A DNA stretch of 64,000 bases, taken from a candidate division KSB1 bacterium. Lineage in GTDB: Bacteria; Zhuqueibacterota; Zhuqueibacteria; Residuimicrobiales; Krinioviventaceae. The notes below the pieces were generated by a model, which had not been told where the DNA came from, searched no databases, and was given only the letters and a program-made list of their open reading frames with translations. Every line of letters begins with the position of its first letter. Position 1 is the stretch's first letter. The position numbers and the translations under genes were made by a program. Shown in pieces: positions 47,851-55,830 of this stretch. Location of the stretch: positions 404,706 to 468,705 of the forward strand of contig JAXHMJ010000002.1 of assembly GCA_034521575.1 (NCBI GenBank). Direction: 5' to 3'.

Positions 47851-48929
47851 GTGGAGCAGGTTGAACTTTTTGTGCCGGGACGGCTATGTCTGTTCGGAGA
47901 ACATTTGCATCGGGCGGGCGGCTATCGACGTATTGATTCATCGATTAGTCGTGGATTTTGTATCCTCGTGGGCACCAATCAGGGTATTTACGCGCGTGCC
48001 CGGAAAGATGGAAAACTGGTCATAAAAAGCACCCTTCCGGATGGAATGAGCGTGGGGCCGCATGAAATTCCCATGCATAACAATGAGCTGCTTCAGGTGG
48101 CGGAGGAAGGCGGATTTTACAGTTATTCCGCCGGTGTGGCTTATTATACCTGCTGTCATTATAAAGTGCAGGGACTGAAAATTGACAACTATAAAATGGA
48201 TTTGCCGATCCGAAAAGGATTGTCTTCTTCTGCCGCCAATAATGTTCTTGTTGCGCGGGCATACAACCAGCTGTATGATATCGAGCTTAACCTGAAGGGG
48301 AGAGATGGAGCTGGCCTATCAGGGTGAGATCATCACCCCGCCTTGCTGCGGCCGTATGGATCAGGCCTGTGCTTACGGCAAGGTTCCGGTTTTCATCACA
48401 TTGGACGGCGATCGTATTGAGATTCAGGAACTGCGACCCAAATATGATTATTATATGGTGGTTGCGGATTTGATGGCCGGAAAGAATACTCAGAAAATTC
48501 TGGCGGATCTGAACAGCGCGTTTCCGGGAACAAAAGGCAAAATCGCTCAAGATGTTCGCTACTATCTGGGGCCGGTCAATAAAGAGATCGTCGACAAGGC
48601 AAAGAAAATTATGGAAAACGATCATCCGGAAAAGCTGGGTTTACTGATGACCGAAGCGCAACATCTGTTTGATCAGTTTGTCAGTGCAGCGTGTCCGGAA
48701 AGAATTGACATCTCCCCGGCTGCACAAGGTCCTTAAACAACCCGATATTAAATCACGGGTCTATGGCGGCAAAGGCGTAGGCTCGCAGGGAGATGGCTGC
48801 GTTCAGTTTCTGGCAAAGGGAATGAAAGAACAGCAGCAGTTGTTGGAACTATTAAAGAGTCAGGGATTGGATTCCTATCCGCTGACCATTCCCCGGGCGG
48901 ACCATGTAAGTGATGCAAAACATGAATAG
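47851..48929 (+). CDS. GHMP-family sugar kinase (galactokinase/arabinokinase-like), two apparent frameshifts
   Basis: GTG start at 47851, 10 bp after prs. The first frame gives the substrate motif FVPGRLCLFGEH (galactokinase type would be GR-x-N-x-IGEH) and ATP loop LPIRKGLSSSAANNVLVARA, to about 48295. An extra G in GGGG (48298-48301) moves to the frame MELAYQGEIITPPCCGRMDQ, CAYGKVPVFITL. Near 48703 one extra A moves to the frame ending at 48929 with SPRLHKVLKQPD, GGKGVGSQGDGCVQFLAKG, the third GHMP motif. Joined length is about 358. The sugar substrate cannot be assigned; an L-arabinokinase-like enzyme is possible. Confidence 0.75.
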
Positions 48930-48935
48930 AACCGA

Positions 48936-49979
48936 ATGATGACTCTAAAAAAACCATATCTTGGCAATACGCTGATACAGATGGCTGCGTTTATTGTGGT
49001 CGTGGCCGGATTGCAGGCTGCCGGCACGTTAATCGTACGCTTTTTGCTGGCTATTTTCATCTCGTTGATTTTTGGGCCCATCTTTTTTGGATTGCGGCGA
49101 AAAAAAGTTCCGACTGTATTAGCGATTTTTATCGTTTTGATCATCATCCTCGCTTTTTTCATTCTTGTCGGGACGCTTGTCGGGACGTCTCTGGCCAGTT
49201 TTACCAACGACTGGCCGTCTTATCAGAAAAACTTGATGAAACTGATTAATGATCTGATAAACTGGCTGAATGACCAGGGGCTGAATATCCCTGCCGGCAC
49301 AGTCCGTGATATGCTGAATCCCGGCATCATACTGGGCATGATTGGCAATATTTTTACAAGTCTGACCAGTATGTTCAGTGACACACTGCTGATTCTCATT
49401 ACGATTATATTTTTATTACTGGAAGCATCCAGTCTGCCGGCCAAAATTTCCAAGATCTGGGGGCAGAACTCTAAAGCAAATGAAGACATTGAGGACTTTA
49501 ATAAAAATATTCAGCGCTATATGCTGTTAAAATCCCTGGTGAGTCTGGCAACAGGGATTATTGTTACTCTATCGCTTTTGCTCATCGGTGTGGATTACCC
49601 GCTGCTGTGGGGATTGATCGCGTTTTTATTCAATTATGTTCCTACTATCGGATCGATCCTGGCCTCTTTTCCGCCGGTTATTCTGGCGCTGGTTCAGCTG
49701 GGCTGGCTGCATGCTCTGATTACGGCTCTTATTTATCTGGCCATCAATACGGTGATCGGTAATTTTATTGATCCGCGTCTGCTGGGAAAAGGCCTGGGGC
49801 TTTCTCCTTTGATAGTTTTCATTTCAGTTATTTTCTGGGGCTGGGTTCTGGGACCCATTGGATTCCTGCTTTCCGTTCCTTTGACCATGTTTGTCAAATT
49901 GTTTCTGGAAAGCCGGGAAGATACCCGCTGGATCGCTGTGCTGCTCGGCAATCTCGGCGGCAAAAAAAAATCTGTCTGA
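48936..49979 (+). CDS. AI-2E/PerM (UPF0118) family membrane permease
   Basis: 347 residues with about eight membrane helices: IQMAAFIVVVAGLQAAGTLI, LLAIFISLIFGPIFFG, VLAIFIVLIIILAFFILVGT, LITIIFLLLEA, LVSLATGIIVTLSLLLIGVD, then the family-typical PLLWGLIAFLFNYVPTIGSI and NFIDPRLLGKGLGLSPLIVF with the final helix VLGPIGFLLSVPLTMFVKLF. Members export small solutes (autoinducer-2, sodium, unknown). The substrate is not predictable here. Last gene of the housekeeping run. Confidence 0.88.
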   Translation: MMTLKKPYLGNTLIQMAAFIVVVAGLQAAGTLIVRFLLAIFISLIFGPIFFGLRRKKVPTVLAIFIVLIIILAFFILVGTLVGTSLASFTNDWPSYQKNLMKLINDLINWLNDQGLNIPAGTVRDMLNPGIILGMIGNIFTSLTSMFSDTLLILITIIFLLLEASSLPAKISKIWGQNSKANEDIEDFNKNIQRYMLLKSLVSLATGIIVTLSLLLIGVDYPLLWGLIAFLFNYVPTIGSILASFPPVILALVQLGWLHALITALIYLAINTVIGNFIDPRLLGKGLGLSPLIVFISVIFWGWVLGPIGFLLSVPLTMFVKLFLESREDTRWIAVLLGNLGGKKKSV

Positions 49980-49991
49980 ATAAAAAATTGT

Positions 49992-50038
49992 TTGCATCCA
50001 GCGTCGCTTTTTGTATATTAAGGTGTACATAATAACAC
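49992..50038 (+). promoter_or_regulatory. Promoter with LexA-like dyad before the ImuB-like gene
   Basis: TTGCAT at 49992-49997, a 16-bp spacer, and TATATT at 50014-50019 preceded by TTG (extended -10). Immediately after lies GTGT-N8-ACAC (50023-50038) with an AT-rich centre. The geometry equals the CTGT-N8-ACAG of gamma-proteobacterial LexA boxes; the local LexA motif is unknown, so SOS control is a hypothesis. Confidence 0.5.
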
Positions 50039-50107
50039 TATTATACAATGTATCCATGGATGAGAGCCGCGGCAGCGGTGTTTCAGCGATTCGGCAGCGA
50101 GGCGGTT

Positions 50108-51277
50108 ATGAAACGAGCAGTCATTCATATCAAGGTCAGTGATTTTCCTGTAGCGGTAGAGTGTGTTTTGACGCCGAGTCTGACCGGCCGGCCGGTGGTG
50201 GTCGGGCTTGAGGCGGCCCAGCGCTCTCTGGCGGTATCGGTATCGGAAGAAGCCCGGCGGCAGGGTATATATCGTGGCATGCCGCTGGAACAGGCGCGTC
50301 GGCAGTGCCGGGATTTGATCGTACTGCCGCCCCGTGAAGAGCTGTATCAGCGCGCCACAATCGCGTTCTGGGAGGTACTGCAGCCGTTCACGCCGGTGAT
50401 CGAGCCGCTGCGTTACGGACATGCCTATCTTGATATGACCGGTTCCGGACGTCTGGCCGGGTACGGTGTGGATGCTGCGGCCCGACTGCAGCGCGAGGTG
50501 CGCGATCGTCTGCGCCTGCAGGCGGCGGCCGGGGTGGCGGTCAATAAGCTGGTGAGCAAGGTGGCGTCCGAGGTGGTGATCCGGGAAACGAAAACGCGAC
50601 TGTGCGATGTGCCGGACGGCACGGAAGCGCGCTTTCTGGCGCCCCTGATTGTGAGTTATTTGCCGGACATCGGCAAGAAAACGCGTCAGGAGCTTTTGGA
50701 CCTGAATCTGCGCCTGATTTGCGATGTGGCCGCCATTCAGGCGGAGCAGCTGCAGATGGTATTCGGACGCCGGGGACTGCTGCTGCATCAGCGGGCGCAC
50801 GGCATTGATCCCAGGCCGGTGCAGCCGCCCAAACGGGCGTTGCGCGTGGTGGAACCTCTGATTCTGGAAACCGATTGCAATCACCGCGGCGTGCTGCTGT
50901 CGCATTTGCACGCCATGCTGGCGCGCGCCGTGCAGCGGCTGCGCCGCATGCGGCGTCTGACCGGCTGTCTGGTGATCGAGGTGCAGTATTCCGATTACAA
51001 AACCAACCGCGCCCGGCAGCGTTTTCGGGCCATGGACACCGAACCGGAACTGGCGCCGGCGCTGCGCGATCTGTTTCCGCGCGCCGTCACCCGGCGCGTG
51101 CGCGTGCGCAAGATGACTCTGACGCTGGAACACCTGAGCAAACCGCCGCAGCAGCTGTCCCTGTTCGAACCGCCCGGCGACCCGCGTATTCGCAGCATCA
51201 GTACGGCTGTGGACCGCATCCGCGACCGGTTCGGCGATGACGTCATCCGGTTTGGATACGGCGAGCGGGCGGCGTGA
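50108..51277 (+). CDS. imuB: ImuB-like Y-family DNA polymerase homologue, catalytically inactive
   Basis: 389 residues from ATG 50108 (ribosome site AGCGAGGCGG); an ATG at 50048 is in frame. Fold motifs: EEARRQGIYRGMPLEQARRQ (fingers), AYLDMTGSGRL (palm), [34 protein letters not shown] (helix-hairpin-helix), and a little-finger domain. The catalytic carboxylates are gone: HIKVSDF replaces H-x-D-x-D-x-F, and RYGHAYLD replaces S-x-D-E-A-Y-L-D. A clamp-binding motif PQQLSLF lies near the end. These losses plus the clamp motif define ImuB, the mutasome adaptor that works with ImuA and DnaE2, neither of which is in this window. GC-rich compared with what follows. Confidence 0.82.
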   Translation: MKRAVIHIKVSDFPVAVECVLTPSLTGRPVVVGLEAAQRSLAVSVSEEARRQGIYRGMPLEQARRQCRDLIVLPPREELYQRATIAFWEVLQPFTPVIEPLRYGHAYLDMTGSGRLAGYGVDAAARLQREVRDRLRLQAAAGVAVNKLVSKVASEVVIRETKTRLCDVPDGTEARFLAPLIVSYLPDIGKKTRQELLDLNLRLICDVAAIQAEQLQMVFGRRGLLLHQRAHGIDPRPVQPPKRALRVVEPLILETDCNHRGVLLSHLHAMLARAVQRLRRMRRLTGCLVIEVQYSDYKTNRARQRFRAMDTEPELAPALRDLFPRAVTRRVRVRKMTLTLEHLSKPPQQLSLFEPPGDPRIRSISTAVDRIRDRFGDDVIRFGYGERAA

Positions 51278-51325
51278 GGTGGAAGGATATAAAAATGCTT
51301 TTAGGCAGAAAGCGAGAAAGATAGA

Positions 51326-51988
51326 ATGGTCTCAGATATTCTAAAGACTCTTGAACTACTTGTGGCGGTGTTAAGGGAGGGCTTGTCTAAGAAGAGGGAG
51401 TCAATCTCCAAGCAATTAGTCGCTCTTTTTAAAATGATAAAAAAAATTGTAACCAAGGCTTATAAAATTCGGGCATCTTTGGAAGTTGAAAAGTACTCAC
51501 TTCCAAATCGATCAAGTATAGCAAAAGGATTAACTGGGCTTCTGATATACGGTTCAAATTTATTTTTCAATCCTTGCTATGCTGAGGACAATGCTCAGTC
51601 AAATAAGAATATGCCCCCAAAAGACAAAAAGAGCTATATGAGTCAATTGTGGGGTATGATGAGAGAGGGTACACGTATAAAATTCTCACACGGACATAAT
51701 GGGAAAGATCATGATATTAAGATAGAGAAAAGCCCTGAAGGCGGACATATCGAAGTATCAGATAACAAAGAAGGTATAAGTTATTCTGATGAGGGTCCCA
51801 ATGGAAGAAAAGATCGTTATGAACTGGTAACCTTCAAATATAGAATAAATGACGGATGGTTAATATATAATACATGTCATATGGACGAATTACCCAAGGG
51901 TAAAGAAGACTCTGTTCCGGCATTAATCGATAGCGCAGCAAAATGGGGAATCAAACATCTTCAAGATCAAGAACAAAAAGATAAATAA
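51326..51988 (+). CDS. Unknown protein linked to the ImuB-like gene, copy A
   Basis: 220 residues, 48 bp after imuB. Residues 1-60 are a basic helical region (MVSDILKTLELLVAVLREGL, SISKQLVALFKMIKKIVTKA). A hydrophobic stretch (GLTGLLIYGSNLFFNPCYAED, residues 68-88) looks like an internal signal peptide or anchor with Cys at the end. The C-terminal domain (95-215) is charged (GHNGKDHDIKIEKSPEGGHI, DRYELVTFKYRINDGWLIYN). AT-rich, unlike imuB. A second copy at 56608 is nearly identical for the first 120 residues and then diverges. No family recognised. Confidence 0.6.
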   Translation: MVSDILKTLELLVAVLREGLSKKRESISKQLVALFKMIKKIVTKAYKIRASLEVEKYSLPNRSSIAKGLTGLLIYGSNLFFNPCYAEDNAQSNKNMPPKDKKSYMSQLWGMMREGTRIKFSHGHNGKDHDIKIEKSPEGGHIEVSDNKEGISYSDEGPNGRKDRYELVTFKYRINDGWLIYNTCHMDELPKGKEDSVPALIDSAAKWGIKHLQDQEQKDK

Positions 51989-52030
51989 TATAACAGTGGC
52001 AATGCAATGACTTGATATATGGGTAGTATA

Positions 52031-52198
52031 ATGTATCAAAGGATGTCTTTTATTAAGGAACCAAAAAGTACAGTATTCATTCTAGCAATACTATCTATAC
52101 TTATTATTATGCAAACGATTGCGTGTGCAGCACCTCCCATAAGCACTGATAGCTTTATTATGAAGGACTCGTCCATTACTGAAAGAATTATTTTATAA
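52031..52198 (+). CDS. Small exported peptide (55 aa)
   Basis: ATG 52031, stop at 52196-52198. The residues STVFILAILSILIIMQTIAC form a clear hydrophobic export signal ending in a lipobox-like TIAC, with only about 25 residues after it (APPISTDSFIMKDSSITERI). It could be a lipopeptide, an entry-exclusion or toxin-like peptide, or a truncated larger gene. No good ribosome site is visible, so support is modest. Confidence 0.35.
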   Translation: MYQRMSFIKEPKSTVFILAILSILIIMQTIACAAPPISTDSFIMKDSSITERIIL

Positions 52199-52257
52199 AA
52201 TATTGCAATATCAGATATCAAATTACATGCGGGATTTTTAATAAAATGGAGAGTGTT

Positions 52258-52452
52258 ATGGAAGCCTATAAATATATAGTGAAGAAAAAAGGGGAAATTA
52301 CTATGCCTGATATTCCGGATATTAAATCATCCAAAGCTAAAGCAATTATACTACAGATAAAGGATGATGATTTTTCTGAAATCGTGAATGTATCAGAATC
52401 CTCAATAGATTTTTGGGACAATCAAGAAGATGAGGTATGGAATGAATTATAA
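52258..52452 (+). CDS. Antitoxin of a MazEF/PemIK-like pair
   Basis: 64 residues from ATG 52258 (TGGAGAG eight bases upstream); an earlier in-frame ATG at 52246 is less well placed. MEAYKYIVKKKGEITMPDIP is a short beta/RHH-like N-terminus, and the end ESSIDFWDNQEDEVWNEL is the toxin-binding tail typical of antitoxins placed before MazF-type genes (S-x-x-F-W-D-N-x-E-D-E). The stop overlaps the start of a mazF remnant (52442). Confidence 0.7.
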   Translation: MEAYKYIVKKKGEITMPDIPDIKSSKAKAIILQIKDDDFSEIVNVSESSIDFWDNQEDEVWNEL

Positions 52453-52576
52453 ACAGCGGCTTATCGTACTTGTTCCAATACCGTTTTCTGATTTAACAAC
52501 AAATAAGAAACGTCCGGTTATAATCATATAAAATGATAAATACAATATTGAGACTTTACTTTCGGCTGTTTCATAA
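52442..52576 (+). pseudogene. MazF/PemK toxin remnant
   Basis: ATG 52442 overlaps the antitoxin end and reads YKQRLIVLVPIPFSDLTTNK, KRPVIII, the N-terminal barrel of MazF/PemK. A TAA at 52529-52531 replaces the Ser expected in I-I-S-N-D; the same frame then continues NDKYNIETLLSAVS to 52576 and stops. About half of the toxin is missing, so this is an inactivated toxin with its antitoxin retained. Confidence 0.75.
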
Positions 52577-52910
52577 CATGATTTCGATACTGCTTAGCAA
52601 CCATCATGACAAGTTGTGAACAAGCAAATGCAGCCGATTTTAACCGCCGATTCTTTCAGGCGAAATTCGGGAAAGTCTCATGTTTTGGTTTTCGAAATTT
52701 AGTCCGATGCGGTTAAAACGGCTGATTTAAGCATTATTCATGTTTTATCAAGCATTTTAATATTTTATTAAAAGTATGCTGTTTTTGAGTTTTATAACAG
52801 ATAAATATTTTATTGAGCAAAAAATGATTTATTATTGATGATATCATAGTATTTTCTTAAATTATTAAGAAAAGTATTTCTATTTTTATCAGAATAGTGG
52901 AGTTTGATAT
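52577..52910. other. AT-rich gap with a long imperfect inverted repeat
   Basis: No gene. CAGCCGATTTTAACCGC (52631-52647) is matched by GCGGTTAAAACGGCTG (52709-52724), one base short, enclosing 61 bp. This could be a small non-autonomous element or the scar of one, or a transcript end. Confidence 0.45.
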
Positions 52911-53101
52911 ATGAAAATGGATCGAACAAAAGTAAGATTATTTAAAAATGATATTCCCATGAATGATGAGTATGTAAATTTGCCTTTAAAAGAACGACTC
53001 TCTTTGTTTGGGATCTAACAGAAGAAGTTTTTGCTTTATCAGGAGAATATGATGTTAAATCAAGATTACAAAGAAATGTTATCAATATTATTAGAAAATA
53101 A
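52911..53101 (+). pseudogene. Small partner of the nucleotidyltransferase (frameshifted)
   Basis: ATG 52911 gives MKMDRTKVRLFKNDIPMNDE, VNLPLKERLS. One base is missing near 53004, after which WDLTEEVFALSGEYDVKSRL, QRNVINIIRK completes a protein of about 63 residues ending at 53101. Small helical proteins of this kind often precede AbiEii/MNT-type nucleotidyltransferases. Its 3' end overlaps the nucleotidyltransferase start by about 50 bp. Confidence 0.5.
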
Positions 53102-53495
53102 AGTCGAGTTTGTATTAGTTGGTGCATACGCAATGGCTGCTCATGGATATCCTCGTGCAACGGCAGATTTAGATATTTTTATTAAACCGAGTTCTGATAA
53201 TGCCCCAAAAGTTTTTAAAGCATTAGCTGAGTTTGGTGCACCAATGGATAGCAATATATTAAATGATTTTGCAAAGAAAGGTACAATTTTTCAGATTGGT
53301 GTTATCCCTCGTCGTATTGATGTAATTAATGATATTGATGGTGTCTCATTTGAAGTTGCTTATAAAGATAGAAAAATTGTTGAAATCGAAGGTTTGCAAA
53401 TTCCAATAATTTCTAAGATAAATTTGTTGTTAAATAAAAAATCAACGGGAAGACAGAAAGACCTCCTTGATGCAAAGCGTCTTGAGAATTCATAA
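53049..53495 (+). CDS. AbiEii/MNT-like nucleotidyltransferase
   Basis: 148 residues from ATG 53049 after CAGGAG. The nucleotidyltransferase core is visible: VEFVLVGAYAMAAHGYPRAT (G-G/A-x-A-x-x-x-H), ADLDIFIKPS (D-x-D metal ligands), then RRIDVINDIDGVSFEVAYKD (third Asp) and IPIISKINLLLNKKSTGRQK, DLLDAKRLE. Such proteins act in toxin-antitoxin or abortive-infection modules by nucleotide transfer. The paired small gene upstream supports a two-gene module. Confidence 0.75.
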   Translation: MMLNQDYKEMLSILLENKVEFVLVGAYAMAAHGYPRATADLDIFIKPSSDNAPKVFKALAEFGAPMDSNILNDFAKKGTIFQIGVIPRRIDVINDIDGVSFEVAYKDRKIVEIEGLQIPIISKINLLLNKKSTGRQKDLLDAKRLENS

Positions 53496-53602
53496 CACTA
53501 ATTGATTAATTTTGGAAATCTTATTAACCCAAATTTACCACTGCAGTCCGCTAAGCAACTGTTAATCAAAATTTTGTAAATTCGCATGGGGTACTATGGA
53601 TT

Positions 53603-54650
53603 TTAGTTGTTGTATTGTTTAGCCTTTAATGGAAAAGGAGTTAGACCTAAAGCTTGATAAATATGTCTATGAAACAATTCCGGTTGCGTCGACTTTCGTA
53701 TATGAATTCGTTTAGCTTCACGTGTCGTCATCGAAGTGGTGATGCGCACGTGTGTTGATAAAAACTGCCTGACGCGCCACCACTGGATATGAATATCGTT
53801 CTTTGCCAATTTTGTCTGAATCATATTTAATAAATGATAGGCTAACGCCTATAAAAAGATGAGCATCTGAACGCTCTTTTTTGTGAGGGCGAACAGGCCT
53901 CAGTCCCAACTCTGATTTCAGCGAACGAAAGGCATCTTCCAGATTGGTCAAATCATAAAGGATGATCTTTTCTTCCAAATGGAACAGGTCTTTTTCTTTT
54001 CGCGCCAGATGATTTTCCAACGGCTCTTTTTGTTCCAAAAGCGCATCAGAAATTCTGTAAAGGGCATTATGTGACAGCCGGTTAAAATCGGTTCCGATAA
54101 GCTCATCTGTGGCGCTCAAATGTCGGGCCCATGCGGCAGTTTGTCGTTCACTGGCTGGATGCACCAGACGACCAACCACAGACAGGTACGCCAGATGCAC
54201 CTGCTGATCGGTGAAATTCAGTTTTTTCAGATATTGATGCAAACCAAGTTCTCGAAAAATAGCGATGCCGATATACTCGGCGCCAAGGGTACGGCATTTA
54301 GAGTTCTCGATAGAGTTCAGATCAACAGTTTCATAGCAAGGCTCTTGCTCATTCTCAGGAGCCGAAGAGTCGGACTCATCGCCTGCGTGAACAAGTCTGT
54401 TTTTAATGATAAGCTGAGCATAATGATCAGCCAGCGCCTCAATAGCTTCCTCGATGGGATAAAGGCTCTGCTGCACGCTCAGCTTGGCTTCAATTGTGTC
54501 AGACAGTGCTTTCCATTGTTCTTTAGGAATTGTTAGCTTGCCAAGATTGAGAACAGTGCGATGTCGTGGTCCCTTTTCAGAGCGATAAGACTCGACAAGC
54601 CTGTGTGAATAGAATTCCTTCTCATAATGCTTGTTGCGCTTTTTTATTAT
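53603..54650 (-). pseudogene. IS1634-like transposase remnant with internal deletion
   Basis: Read on the minus strand: from about 54650 (RNKHYEKEFYSHRLVESYRS, GPRHRTVLNLGKLTI) through 54476-53850 (YIGIAIFRELGLHQYLKKLN, YLSVVGRLVHPASERQTAAW, ILYDLTNLEDAF, the IS1634-type Y-D-L-T-N). After HKKERSDAHLF the middle of the transposase is missing and the C-terminus appears in another frame (LAYHLLNMIQTKLAKNDIHI, WWRVRQFLSTHVRITTSMTT, IRKSTQPELFHRHIYQALGL). No start codon remains upstream and no terminal repeats were found. Confidence 0.75.
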
Positions 54651-54771
54651 CTAAAGAATTTTTAAGGATTACTAATCCTGATAGATTAAAATAACAAAAA
54701 AAATATCGTTTAACATCTAAAAAGCATATATATTGCGTATATAGATAATTAAATATACGGAGAAAACTACA

Positions 54772-54991
54772 ATGAAAACTATTTCACTCAAAATTGATGA
54801 TGCAATATTTGAAGATACAGAAAATATTGTATCAGATTTAAAAAAACCAAGAAACAGATATATCAATGAAGCTCTTGACCATTCTACAAATTATATAAAT
54901 ATTAGAAGAAAAACTTGAAAAAGAATCTTCATTGATTAAAGATGAATCACTGACTGTCCTAAAAGAGTTTGAGGATATTGATTGTGAATAA
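54772..54991 (+). pseudogene. RHH-type antitoxin, frameshifted
   Basis: ATG 54772 after ACGGAGAAAA reads MKTISLKIDDAIFEDTENIV, KKPRNRYINEALDHSTNY, a ribbon-helix-helix antitoxin N-terminus. After about 54890 the family-like sequence continues in another frame (ILEEKLEKESSLIKDESLTV, LKEFEDIDCE) to the stop at 54991. Confidence 0.6.
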
Positions 54992-55022
54992 AGATATGCA
55001 GCAATATAAAAATAATTTTTGA
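54984..55022 (+). pseudogene. Truncated toxin start behind the RHH antitoxin
   Basis: GTG 54984 overlaps the antitoxin end and reads MNKDMQQYKNNF before TGA. The first eight residues match the start expected for a MazF/PemK-like toxin; the rest is replaced by unrelated sequence. Confidence 0.4.
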
Positions 55023-55634
55023 CATAGATTTCTGAATGAGATAAAGAGGAGCATAACGAAATTTTGCACACGGATCGAACCACGCACTATTTTGTCTAAT
55101 TTTGATGGTTAGTGGAATCTCTTGTTCTCTTTGAAATAGCGGTTTTTGGTTCGACCGGTGAGAATCGTGTTGGTGGTGACGCGGCCATGTTGTCCAGCCG
55201 CATTCGTAGTGACGAGCCGACCAAGCGTCCAGGCAGCGCAATGATGGATTTCTGAGATCGCTGGGGAGCAGAAGCTATAGAGACCGGAATCGTAGATGGC
55301 GTCGAGGCACTGTGAAAGCAACTAAAGAGCAAGTCGTGGGGTCGTCGGTGTGCCGCTAACCGCTTAACCGGACGCCTTCGACGTTATAATGTGATCATGA
55401 CGGCACGGTCAGCAGTGACTTGAATCAAAGGGAAACGAGAAACAGGCCGATGAACGGTCGGTCTGCATTTCTCGGTTCGGTAAACCAACCATGGGGTTAG
55501 CACGTTATGAAATTTGATGTTCCACAAGCAGGTTAGATTTAATCCCCAACCGGTGACAATATTTTACTTGCAAACCCCCTTGAAAACGGTTAAACTTAAA
55601 TTGAAGACATAGTATCCAAAAGCCGGAGTTTTCT
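55023..55634. other. GC-rich gene-free segment
   Basis: About 600 bp, GC-rich from 55140 to 55500 while both sides are AT-rich. Short frames exist on both strands but none resembles a family. Sequence near 55345-55440 (GTGTGCCGCTAACCGC, AAAGGGAAACGAG) loosely recalls the 5' part of group II introns, but no domain V or reverse transcriptase is present. Probably a fragment of a mobile element. Confidence 0.35.
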
Positions 55635-55830
55635 GTGAAAGCTATTATTTATTCTTTTCTTCTCTTAATCGTTGCTGTAAATTACGCCGCGGACTGGCCG
55701 CAGTTTCGCGGTCCGGAACGCACCGGTGTTTCTTCTGAAACCGGACTGGTAACCTCATGGCCTGAAGGCGGTCCCGAATTGCTGTGGTCGACGGAAATCC
55801 TTGGCGGCGGCCGGGGTGGCGGTCAATAAG
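55635..55830 (+). pseudogene. PQQ-like beta-propeller protein, truncated after about 56 residues
   Basis: GTG start with a signal peptide ([20 protein letters not shown]), then [20 protein letters not shown] and [13 protein letters not shown], the classic N-terminus of secreted PQQ-like beta-propeller proteins. At 55803 the sequence changes into the middle of the ImuB-like gene within a shared GGCGGCGGCC, and the frame ends at 55829. Confidence 0.8.

Noticed and set aside
50018-51133. 371-codon minus-strand frame opposite the ImuB-like gene
   Set aside because: Antisense shadow in a GC-rich gene; the translation is His/Arg/Gln-rich without family motifs, while the plus strand shows Y-family motifs.
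50108-51277. Active DinB (Pol IV) translesion polymerase
   Set aside because: The catalytic Asp, Asp and Glu positions are Lys, Gly and His.
55345-55440. Group II intron 5' end
   Set aside because: Only a loose resemblance; no domain V, no intron-encoded protein, no definable 3' end.
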